From assembly GCF_001718415.1 (NCBI RefSeq), contig NZ_CP013378.1, positions 124,001 through 188,000 on the forward strand: a DNA stretch of 64,000 nt, in the 5' to 3' direction. The notes under the pieces are model-generated. The model made no database searches, was not told the origin of the DNA, and saw only the letters and a list, made by a program, of their open reading frames with translations. A program made the translations under genes and the position numbers. Source of the stretch: Burkholderia pseudomultivorans. GTDB lineage: Bacteria; Pseudomonadota; Gammaproteobacteria; Burkholderiales; Burkholderiaceae. Position 1 is the stretch's first letter, and each line of letters starts with the position of its first letter. Positions 52,713-59,639 of this stretch are shown piece after piece.

Positions 52713-53606
52713 TTACTTCGCCGCGTTGACCATGTAGTCGACGGCGGCCTTCACGTCGGCGTCCGACGCGTTCGACCCGCCCTTCGGCGGCATCGCGCCC
52801 TTGCCGTGCAGCGCGTAGTTGTAGACCGTGTCCATCGAGTCCTTCAGGCGCGGCGCCCAGTCTTCCTTGCTGCCGAACTTCGGTGCGCCGAGCACGCCGG
52901 CGGCGTGGCAGGCCTGGCAGACCTGCGTGTAGAGCGCCTTGCCGGCCGATGCGGCGTCGGCGCTCGTCGGCGCGGCCGCGGGCTGCTCGCCGGCCTTCGG
53001 GATCGCGGCGATCGCGGCCTGCGCGGCGGCGATCTGCGCGCTTGCGGCATCGGCCGCGCCCGAGGCGCCTGCCGCGCCGCTTGCGGCCTGCGGCGCGTTG
53101 GCGGCCGGTGCCGCCGGCTCGGGGAAGTTCGCGCCGTCGTTGTTCGCCATGTAGACGATCGCGCGGGCGATCTCGTAGTCGCTGACGTCGTCGGGGCTCG
53201 TGCCGCCGCGCGGCGGCATCGCGCCCTTGCCGGCGAGGGCCGTCTTCAGCAGTGTGTCGAAGCCTTGCGAGATGCGCGGCGCCCAGTCGTCCTTGTTGCC
53301 GAACTTCGGCGCGCCTGCGGCGCCCGTGCCGTGGCACGTCACGCAGACGGCCTTGTACACCTGCTCGCCCGTCTTGTAGGTGCGGGGCGCGTTGGCGTCC
53401 TTCACGTCGACCTGCGCGATCGGCGCGATGCGTCTGGCGACCTGCTCGTCGGACAGTGCGTCCGTGCCGGCGCCCGAACGGAACGCGTGGTTCGCGTAGG
53501 TGGCGAACAGGACGATGAGGGCGATCGGAATCGCGAACGACGCGATGATGACGGCAATCAGCTGCCTGGGGGTTTTGACGGGAGATTCGTGGGGTGCTTC
53601 GCTCAT
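52713..53606 (-). CDS. Membrane-anchored diheme cytochrome c
   Basis: A 297-residue c-type cytochrome with two class I haem domains. An uncleaved anchor helix (about residues 15-37, LIAVIIASFAIPIALIVLFA) leads to haem 1 at CVTCH (Cys88, Cys91, His92) with Met130 in KGAMPP as probable axial ligand. An Ala/Pro-rich linker (about 163-212) follows, then haem 2 at CQACH (Cys230, Cys233, His234) with a second KGAMPP Met. The two domains are alike (GAPKFGNKDDWAPR versus GAPKFGSKEDWAPR), a visible internal duplication. It resembles cytochrome c5 proteins that feed terminal oxidases. No oxidase gene is adjacent. Confidence 0.93.
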   Translation of the reverse strand: MSEAPHESPVKTPRQLIAVIIASFAIPIALIVLFATYANHAFRSGAGTDALSDEQVARRIAPIAQVDVKDANAPRTYKTGEQVYKAVCVTCHGTGAAGAPKFGNKDDWAPRISQGFDTLLKTALAGKGAMPPRGGTSPDDVSDYEIARAIVYMANNDGANFPEPAAPAANAPQAASGAAGASGAADAASAQIAAAQAAIAAIPKAGEQPAAAPTSADAASAGKALYTQVCQACHAAGVLGAPKFGSKEDWAPRLKDSMDTVYNYALHGKGAMPPKGGSNASDADVKAAVDYMVNAAK

Positions 53607-53858
53607 GCTTGCCTCGTCTCCGTGATTAGGAATTGTGAGCGCGGTGCAACGGCAAAATGGCAGTCCAATGAAGCACGGACGATTATAGACGGAACGTTTA
53701 CATCACGGCGAGCGCCGCGATGGCGCGTGTTTACCCGCACGCAGCCCGGCCCGGCGGGGATTCCACGGGCGAGGTGGACGCGTCATGGGAAACAGGGTAT
53801 CCTTGCCGTCTTGTCAAATGTGGGTGATCTGTTTATTGGGGTCGCTTCACTGTCACAG

Positions 53859-53934
53859 GCGCCCGTAGCTCAATGGATAGAGTACTGCCCTCCGAAGGCA
53901 GGGGTTGCTGGTTCGATCCCAGCCGGGCGCGCCA
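53859..53934 (+). tRNA. tRNA-Arg (anticodon CCG)
   Basis: A 76-nt tRNA with an encoded CCA. The acceptor arm GCGCCCG pairs with CGGGCGC, the anticodon stem CTGCC/GGCAG encloses the loop CTCCGAA (anticodon CCG), and the TTCGATC T-loop is intact. A -35-like TTGTCA lies at 53811 with a poor -10 about 20 nt before the mature 5' end. The 3' side opens into the accessory-looking stretch with an orphan XRE gene and an IS element, consistent with a tRNA acting as an integration landmark. Confidence 0.95.
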
Positions 53935-54085
53935 AACAGCCTGATCAGGCTTTCAGCGGGTTCTCCGCACCGTCGTTTCCACCGCACTGAAATGCATCGT
54001 CGGCCGCATTGCAGCGAGGCGTGAACGCGCGATCGTCCGAGAGTGAAGCAGTTGCGTTGGTCGAACCCAGCACGATGGTGACCGG

Positions 54086-54415
54086 ATGAGCACACCTACC
54101 CCGATTCAGTACATCAACGGGCCGGACGGCGAGCCGGCTTTCGTCGTGATTCCGTACGCCGACTACATCGCGCAGCGGGACAACGCGCGCAAGGTAATTC
54201 CGCCCGAAGTCGTCACTCGCTCCGTGTTCGACGGCAGTACGCCGGTGCGCGCGTGGCGCGAGTATCTCGGCCTGACGCGCGCTGAAGTCGCGCAGCGGCT
54301 CGGCATCAGCCGGGCGGTCTACACGAAGCGGGAGAAGCGTCACAAACTGCGCAAGTCGATGCGCAAGAAGATCGCGGCCGCGCTCGATATCGCGCCGGGG
54401 CAGTTGATGTTCTGA
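54086..54415 (+). CDS. XRE-family helix-turn-helix protein, orphan antitoxin-like
   Basis: The 109-residue protein joins an N-terminal Phd/YefM-like strand region (AFVVIPYADYIAQRDNARK) to a C-terminal lambda-repressor-type HTH (WREYLGLTRAEVAQRLGISR, then AVYTKREKRHKLRKSMRKKI). Antitoxins of the HigA/MqsA/YefM-plus-HTH kind have this order, but no toxin frame lies on either side. It may be a cured or solitary antitoxin, or a stand-alone regulator. The gene begins 152 bp after tRNA-Arg(CCG). Start: ATG with no strong Shine-Dalgarno sequence. Confidence 0.75.
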   Translation: MSTPTPIQYINGPDGEPAFVVIPYADYIAQRDNARKVIPPEVVTRSVFDGSTPVRAWREYLGLTRAEVAQRLGISRAVYTKREKRHKLRKSMRKKIAAALDIAPGQLMF

Positions 54416-54553
54416 GGGCGGGCGGCGCGCGCGCTTGCGGCCCGGCGTCGTCCGACGCGCATCGCCGTTGTATGAACGCGTTGTGCGAGAATCGCCCGCA
54501 ACGACAACTCAAGCGACGATCGCGGCGGCCGTCCGCGCATCGCGCCCACGCCG

Positions 54554-56137
54554 ATGGCCTCCGTTCCGTCTTCCCCGATCGCCGGCGACATGTCGGCCGA
54601 CTCGCAGCAGGCGCTGCTCGCGCGCTTGAACGCCTATTCCCCCGACGATCCGCATGCGCTGCTGCCGTATAGCCGGCGTCTCGCCGAGGCCGAAGGCTGG
54701 TCGCACGACCACGCGCTGGCCGTGATCGACGAATACAAGCGTTTCGCGTTCCTTGCGCAGACGGCCGGGCATCCGGTCACGCCGTCGATCGCCGTCGATG
54801 CCGCATGGCATCTCCATCTGCAATACACGCTCGAATACTGGGACGTGTTCTGTGCCGACGTGTTGCGGGCGCGGCTGCATCACATGCCGGGCACCGGCGC
54901 GCCGGACGAGGCGCTCGTGTACGAGCAGCGCTATCGCGACACGCTCGACAGCTATCGCCGGCTGTTCGGCTGCGAGCCGCCCGAATCGATCTGGCCGCGT
55001 CCCGCGAGTCCCGCGCATTCGCGTGCCGACGCCGGATCGTCGCGCGCGGACGGCGGTCCGACCGCACGCGAGCCGGGCGAGGGCGACGCGGCAGCGCCCG
55101 CGATGCGCCACAGCTGGCGCAACCGTCTGCCGAAGCTGGCGTGGCCGGCGGCTGCCGCAAGCGTCGCCGCGACCTGCGCGTCCGCGCGGGATCTCAATGT
55201 GCTGGACTACACGGGGCCGCAGTTCCTCGCGTTCTATATCCCGACCTGCGTCGTCGCGCTGCTGCTGATCGTCGGCCTGCAGCAGATCGAATACCGCTGC
55301 CGGCGCAGGCGCGTATTCACGCGCGAAGCGATGCCGGACCTGAGCGCCGAGCAGGTCGCGTATATCGCGGGCGAACAGACGCGGGTCGTGCAGGTGATGA
55401 CGCTGTCGCTGATCCAGGCGGGCGCGATCGACCTGCGGACGGCCGGACGGCTGGGCGCGCGCGTGAAGCTCATCGATCCGGCACGCGCCGGCGACTACGC
55501 GGACGAATGCGAATGGCTGGCCGCGCAACCGGGCGGCGAGGCGAGCTTCGGCGCGTTCCGCCAGCTTCTTGCGCCTCGCGCGGCCAAATACGCGGATGCC
55601 GTGCGCCGGCGCGACTGGCTTTGGGCGCCGGGCGAGATGCGCACGGCGCGGCTGGCGGCGCGCGCGATCGTGCTGGCCGTGCTGGGTACGGGCATCGCGA
55701 AGCTCGCGGTCGGGCTCAGTCGCGGGCGGCCGGTGCTGCTGCTCGGCATCAGCATGGCCGCGTTCGCGATCGCCTACGGCATCATCGCGGAGCGTCTGAC
55801 GGGCTTCGGGCGCGGCGGCCTGTCGGTCGGCGGGCAGGCGACGCTCGACGCGCACCGCAACGATCGCCATGACGAACGCAGCACGCCGGACGATTTGCTG
55901 TGGGCCACCGCGCTGTTCGGTGCGGGCGCGCTGGCCGGCACCGCGTGGGCGATGCATGCGAGCGCGTTGATGGAGCCGCCGCCGCTGATGGCGGCCGCGA
56001 TGCGTACGGGCGGATCGACCGGCTCGTCGTCAGGCAGCGACTCGAGCAGCGATATCGGGTCGAGCTGCTCGTCGTCGAGTTCGTGCAGTTCCAGTTCGTG
56101 CGGGTCGAGTTGCGGCGGGTGTTCGTCGAGTAGTTGA
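54554..56137 (+). CDS. Membrane protein with GRDP-like N-terminus, TIGR04222-like core and Ser/Cys/Gly tail
   Basis: A 527-residue protein of unknown function. Residues about 30-145 hold a glycine-rich-domain-protein (GRDP/DUF1399-like) signature: VTPSIAVDAAWHLHLQYTLE, YWDVFCADVLRARLHHMPGT and YRDTLDSYRRLFGCEPP. A variable linker follows. The middle region contains LAFYIPTCVVALLLIVGLQ, a membrane helix, and LSAEQVAYIAGEQTRVVQVM, which resembles TIGR04222-domain proteins. Two further membrane helices lie at about 375-420 and 455-475. The last 40 residues are almost only Ser, Cys and Gly with five Cys. ATG at 54554 is the first start; ATG at 54590 is also possible. It sits between an orphan XRE gene and an IS element. 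Confidence 0.65.
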   Translation: MASVPSSPIAGDMSADSQQALLARLNAYSPDDPHALLPYSRRLAEAEGWSHDHALAVIDEYKRFAFLAQTAGHPVTPSIAVDAAWHLHLQYTLEYWDVFCADVLRARLHHMPGTGAPDEALVYEQRYRDTLDSYRRLFGCEPPESIWPRPASPAHSRADAGSSRADGGPTAREPGEGDAAAPAMRHSWRNRLPKLAWPAAAASVAATCASARDLNVLDYTGPQFLAFYIPTCVVALLLIVGLQQIEYRCRRRRVFTREAMPDLSAEQVAYIAGEQTRVVQVMTLSLIQAGAIDLRTAGRLGARVKLIDPARAGDYADECEWLAAQPGGEASFGAFRQLLAPRAAKYADAVRRRDWLWAPGEMRTARLAARAIVLAVLGTGIAKLAVGLSRGRPVLLLGISMAAFAIAYGIIAERLTGFGRGGLSVGGQATLDAHRNDRHDERSTPDDLLWATALFGAGALAGTAWAMHASALMEPPPLMAAAMRTGGSTGSSSGSDSSSDIGSSCSSSSSCSSSSCGSSCGGCSSSS

Positions 56138-56229
56138 GGGGGCGGGGTTGAGGCGCTGCGGATCGCGAGTGATGTGTCGATGCGCGCCGGGAGCCGCATC
56201 ATCCGCTAAATCGGACGGACAAAAAAATG

Positions 56230-57534
56230 GGTTCATCGAGGATTACCGGGGAACGCGGCGCGGATTTTGAGGAAGAAGTATTCCTCGTCGCGGTACCCGT
56301 AGGCCCGACGCTTGATGACCTTGATGGTGTTGTTGATGCCTTCGACGACGCTGGTATTGAGCGGATGGCGGCAGCGGGCGAGGATTCCGTGCCAGTACCC
56401 CTGCAGGCGCTGCGCGAACAGTTGTAGCGCGGCAATCCCGCTTTGCCGGGCTTGTTCGATCCAGTGTTCCCAGGCCTTTTCCGCCCAGGCAGGCTTTCGG
56501 TAGAACCAGAGCCGTTTGAGTTCGTCGCGTAGCACGTAGACGCACAGCAACGGCTGATTGGCAGCCAGCAGTTCCTTCAGATGCACGGACTGCTCGGGCT
56601 TCAGGTTGTGGCGGTTGCGCAGCAGCAGCCAGCGACTGGATTTCAATACCTTGCGGGCCGGCCGGTCATGGCGTAACTGATTGGCCTGATCCACTCGCAC
56701 CCGATCGATCACTTCGCGCCCGTACTTGGCCACGACGTGGAACAGGTCGTAGACCACCTCGGCCTGCGGACACTGCGCCTTGATTTCCAGCTCGTAGGCC
56801 GTGGTCATGTCGATCGCGACTGCTTCGATGCGCTCGGCGACACCCTCAGGAAGCTGCTCGAAGAAGGCGCGGGCCGTCTCGCGTGAGCGTCCCGATCCAA
56901 TCCAAAGCACCTGCCGGCCGATCGGATCGACCACCACCGTGGCATATCGATGGCCTTTATGGAGTGCAAACTCGTCCATCGCAAGATAACGGATCGTCGA
57001 CCAGTCCGGCTCAGCCACACGCGCTTGCAAGCGCATCTTGTCGATCGATTTGACCGTGTGCCAGCCCAGATCGTAGAAGGTCGCCACTGCCTGCACGCTG
57101 GCTGCTTGCAGCAGTTTCTCGCAGGCCTTGGCAAATCGCTCCGTCACTCGCTGGTAACGGCCCAGCCACGCCAGTTTCTCCAGCCGTGGACCGCCGCAGC
57201 GTTCGCACCAGACCCGGCGGCGGGGGACGTGCAGCACTACTCGGTACTCGAACAGCGGCAGATCGCGCACGCGGCGAACTATCGTCTCGTGGATTTGATT
57301 GCACCGCGCACCGCATTGCTCGCAGTACATCACCTTGCTGACCGGCTTCAAATGCAGCGATAGCGTGCGCTTTTCTCCTTGCGGCCATTCCACACGCTCC
57401 AACCGATAGCCGGTCCAGCAGCCCAGTGCCTGAAGTGCCTTTCGATCGAGCAATTGCCTCCTCCGACATCCTTAGAATCAGGTGTCACATTATGCAATCG
57501 CTCGAAAACCCTCCACGGTTTTCTGCGATGAACC
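56230..57534 (-). mobile_element. Complete ISL3-family insertion sequence with 8-bp target duplication
   Basis: The 1305-bp element is bounded by inverted repeats starting GGTTCATCG at both ends (left 56230, right 57534). The 8-bp sequence AAAAAATG occurs exactly at both junctions (56222-56229 and 57535-57542), as expected for ISL3. The single gene encodes an intact-looking transposase, and the left repeat includes the last codons and stop of that gene. The exact direct repeats indicate a single, relatively recent insertion. The target was the T-tract and stem of the terminator behind fliT (see 57535-57560). Confidence 0.95.
56233..57453 (-). CDS. ISL3-family DDE transposase
   Basis: The 406-residue transposase carries an N-terminal zinc-finger region (CEQCGARCNQIH and CERCGGPRLEKLAWLGRY) and a helix-turn-helix zone (TFYDLGWHTVKSIDKMRL). 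The catalytic domain has YLAMDEFALHKGHRYATVV (first Asp), AIDMTTAYELEIKAQCPQAE (second Asp) and NTSVVEGINNTIKVIKRRAY (Glu). These match DDE_Tnp_ISL3. The frame starts with TTG just after AGGAGG and has no internal stops, so the element is probably active. The stop codon lies within the left inverted repeat. Confidence 0.93.
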   Translation of the reverse strand: MLDRKALQALGCWTGYRLERVEWPQGEKRTLSLHLKPVSKVMYCEQCGARCNQIHETIVRRVRDLPLFEYRVVLHVPRRRVWCERCGGPRLEKLAWLGRYQRVTERFAKACEKLLQAASVQAVATFYDLGWHTVKSIDKMRLQARVAEPDWSTIRYLAMDEFALHKGHRYATVVVDPIGRQVLWIGSGRSRETARAFFEQLPEGVAERIEAVAIDMTTAYELEIKAQCPQAEVVYDLFHVVAKYGREVIDRVRVDQANQLRHDRPARKVLKSSRWLLLRNRHNLKPEQSVHLKELLAANQPLLCVYVLRDELKRLWFYRKPAWAEKAWEHWIEQARQSGIAALQLFAQRLQGYWHGILARCRHPLNTSVVEGINNTIKVIKRRAYGYRDEEYFFLKIRAAFPGNPR

Positions 57535-57560
57535 AAAAAATGCCCGCACAAGGCGGGCAT
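57535..57560 (-). terminator. Terminator of the fliD-fliT transcript at the IS boundary
   Basis: An 8-bp stem (ATGCCCGC/GCGGGCAT) with loop ACAAG is followed on the minus strand by T5, ending exactly at the IS right end. The T-tract and the first stem bases are the duplicated target AAAAAATG, so the hairpin survived the insertion. Without the IS the T-tract was seven long and adjoined the upstream membrane-protein gene. Confidence 0.8.
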
Positions 57561-57647
57561 CGAGGCGAACGAGCACGCCCTCACTTCGGCGTGTAGTGGT
57601 TGTTGTCCTTGTCTGGCGCGCGGCCTGGGGCGGCGCGCCGGGCAGCG

Positions 57648-57947
57648 TTACAGGCGCGCCATGTCGTGGTATTCGCCGACCGCCTGCACACGGCCCATCG
57701 CCGCGTGATATTCGTCGGCGAGCTCGCGCTGCGCGAGATGCGCTTCGGCGAAGATCCGCTCGTTGCTGGCCTGGATGCGGCGAATCGCGGCGAGACCTTC
57801 CGGTGGCTGGTTTGCCGTCAGCGCCATCACGAGCGGCGAGCGGACTTCCGAGAGACGCGCGGCTTCCGCCCAGTCGGCCATCGATGCGGCATGCTCGATG
57901 TCGTCGGTGAGCGCGTTCAGCCGCCCGATCAGTTGATGCTGGTCCAT
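57648..57947 (-). CDS. fliT: Flagellar chaperone FliT
   Basis: A 99-residue helical protein that in this family guards the filament cap protein FliD and modulates flagellar gene expression. The match rests on length, the position directly after fliD (21 bp gap), and the N-terminal helix HQLIGRLNALTDDIEHAASM with the later helix AIRRIQASNERIFAEAHLAQ and ELADEYHAAMGRVQA. FliT is poorly conserved, so the family assignment leans on context. The frame ends 88 bp before the terminator. Confidence 0.75.
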   Translation of the reverse strand: MDQHQLIGRLNALTDDIEHAASMADWAEAARLSEVRSPLVMALTANQPPEGLAAIRRIQASNERIFAEAHLAQRELADEYHAAMGRVQAVGEYHDMARL

Positions 57948-57968
57948 GGTTCGCTCCGTCCGTGCCGC

Positions 57969-59471
57969 TTACTTGTTGTTCGACAGCGCGCCGGCGCTGT
58001 TCTGGCCGCCGAACAACTGCGTCAGGTACTGCGAATTGTTGTTCATCGTCGCCATCAGCGTATTGAGCGCGGTGAATTGCGCCTGGTACTGGTTCGTCAG
58101 CTGGGTCGCGTAATCCGACAGGTTCGACTGCTGCTGCGCGATGCTCTTCAGGTCGGCATTGAGCGCGGTCGTCCGCAGGTCGATCAGGCCGCCCGTCTTC
58201 GTGAAATTGGTGATCGCCGTCGACATCTTCGCGCCGACGCCGTTGGTCGAATTGAACAGCGCCGCGACGCTCGCCGGGTTGCTCTGCAGCGCGGCGTTCA
58301 GCTTGGTGCTGTCGGTTTGCAGCGTGCCGTCGGCCTGCAGCGTGATGCCGATCGACGAAAGCGTAAGCGTCGAGTTGCCGCTCTTCACGCCGGTCGTGAC
58401 GAGCGACGCAAGCGTGTTCTTGACCGTGTTCAGCGTCGAGTCGCCGAGCAGCGGGCCTTGCGTCGTCGCGCCGGCCGTGAACTGGGTGAGCGTGCCCATC
58501 GTCGTGACGAGCGTGTTGTAGAGGCTCACGAAGTTGTTGATCGCCGTTGCCTGCGACTTCGTGTCGGGCGCGATCGTCAGCGTTTGCGCCTGTGCGTCGC
58601 CGACCGCGGCGGACGTCAGGTTCAGCGTGACGCCGGCGATCGCCGACGTCACCGTGTTGGTCGAACTCGTCGCGCTGATGTTGTTGATCGTGAACGCGGC
58701 GTCCTGGCCGGGCGTGCTCTGCGACCACGCGGCGTTGCTGTTTGCGGACGTGTAGGTCGACGGGCCGCCGTTCTGGCCGGGCACCGACTTGACGCCGAGA
58801 TTCGACAGCCCGGCGTCGCCGCTCAGGTTGCTGACTTCGACGCTGATCGTGTTTGCCGCGCCGGTCGTCGACGAGCTCAGCACGAGGTGGGCGCCGTCGG
58901 TGCCGGTGACGACCGTTGCGGTGATGCCGGGGTTGCCCGACGCGCCGTTGATCGCGGCCGCGATGCCGGCCACCGTGTTGTTCGAGCTGTCGATGTTGAC
59001 GGAGAACGACTGGCTGCCGAGCGACAGTGCGAGCGTGCCGCTGCCGAGGCCCTTGGTCGGGTCGGTAAAGCCGGCCGACGACAGCGCCTGCGCGGACGCG
59101 ATCCGGCTCACGTTCACGTTGTAGGTGCCGGCGACCGCGCCCTGGCCGGCCGTCGCGGTGAGGCCGTTGCCGCTGGCCGTCGCGGTGAAGGTGCTTTGCA
59201 GCGTGCCGTTGGTGAGCGTCGTCAGGCCGGCCTGCAGCGCGCTTAGTGCGGACGACAGCGTGCCGTACGCGGAAATCTGGGTGTTGTCGCTGGTCTGCCG
59301 CGCGGTGAGGGCGGAGGTCTGGCCGGCGGTTTTCGCGTTCACGAGCGCCGTCACGAGGGAGTTGACGTCCATCGTCGAATTGCCGGTCGAGCCGCTGATG
59401 ATCGACTGCGCGGCCTGCTGAAGCGCGCTGTTCGCGCTGGCGCTGGTCGTGTTGGTGTTGACGGTGGACAT
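57969..59471 (-). CDS. fliD: Flagellar hook-associated protein 2 (filament cap FliD)
   Basis: FliD caps the growing filament and folds flagellin subunits. The 500-residue product has the FliD N-terminal region (MDVNSLVTALVNAKTAGQTS, then LTARQTSDNTQISAYGTLSS) and the C-terminal coiled coil (KSIAQQQSNLSDYATQLTNQ, then ALNTLMATMNNNSQYLTQLF). The central part is Ser/Thr/Asn/Gly-rich, as expected for the leg domains. It is transcribed after fliC, with fliT 21 bp downstream. A -10-like ACCGATAA appears on the minus strand upstream (about 59502-59509), but without a matching sigma-28 -35. Confidence 0.95.
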   Translation of the reverse strand: MSTVNTNTTSASANSALQQAAQSIISGSTGNSTMDVNSLVTALVNAKTAGQTSALTARQTSDNTQISAYGTLSSALSALQAGLTTLTNGTLQSTFTATASGNGLTATAGQGAVAGTYNVNVSRIASAQALSSAGFTDPTKGLGSGTLALSLGSQSFSVNIDSSNNTVAGIAAAINGASGNPGITATVVTGTDGAHLVLSSSTTGAANTISVEVSNLSGDAGLSNLGVKSVPGQNGGPSTYTSANSNAAWSQSTPGQDAAFTINNISATSSTNTVTSAIAGVTLNLTSAAVGDAQAQTLTIAPDTKSQATAINNFVSLYNTLVTTMGTLTQFTAGATTQGPLLGDSTLNTVKNTLASLVTTGVKSGNSTLTLSSIGITLQADGTLQTDSTKLNAALQSNPASVAALFNSTNGVGAKMSTAITNFTKTGGLIDLRTTALNADLKSIAQQQSNLSDYATQLTNQYQAQFTALNTLMATMNNNSQYLTQLFGGQNSAGALSNNK

Positions 59472-59581
59472 ATGATGGCTCCGTGCCCCGGACGAGCGAT
59501 GTGTGTGGTTATCGGTTGCGTGTTGCGTGACGGCGTGGGTCTGTTGCGATGCAGCCGGTTATCGATTCGCGGACGCCAAAG

Positions 59582-59623
59582 CGCCCGGGGCGCCGCGCGA
59601 TGATCTGCGCGATGCCCCGGGCG
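59582..59623 (-). terminator. Hairpin after fliC, probable terminator or attenuator
   Basis: Ten-base arms CGCCCGGGGC and GCCCCGGGCG flank a 22-base loop, 17 bp after the fliC stop. The minus strand continues CTTTGG, a weak U-tract. It would lower read-through from the strong fliC promoter into fliD. Confidence 0.55.
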
Positions 59624-59639
59624 TGACGGCGGGAAGCGA

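Noticed and set aside
53935..57534. Genomic island integrated at tRNA-Arg
   Set aside because: No copy of the tRNA 3' end and no integrase were found downstream in the window, so an island boundary cannot be supported.
57561..57647. Small C-terminal gene remnant between fliT and the IS element
   Set aside because: A minus frame ends DKDNNHYTPK before a TGA, but no start or family similarity could be found, so it is not reported as a pseudogene.
59502..59580. Sigma-28 promoter of fliD
   Set aside because: ACCGATAA on the minus strand resembles the -10, but the sequence 11 bp away (CGCCGTCA) does not match the -35.
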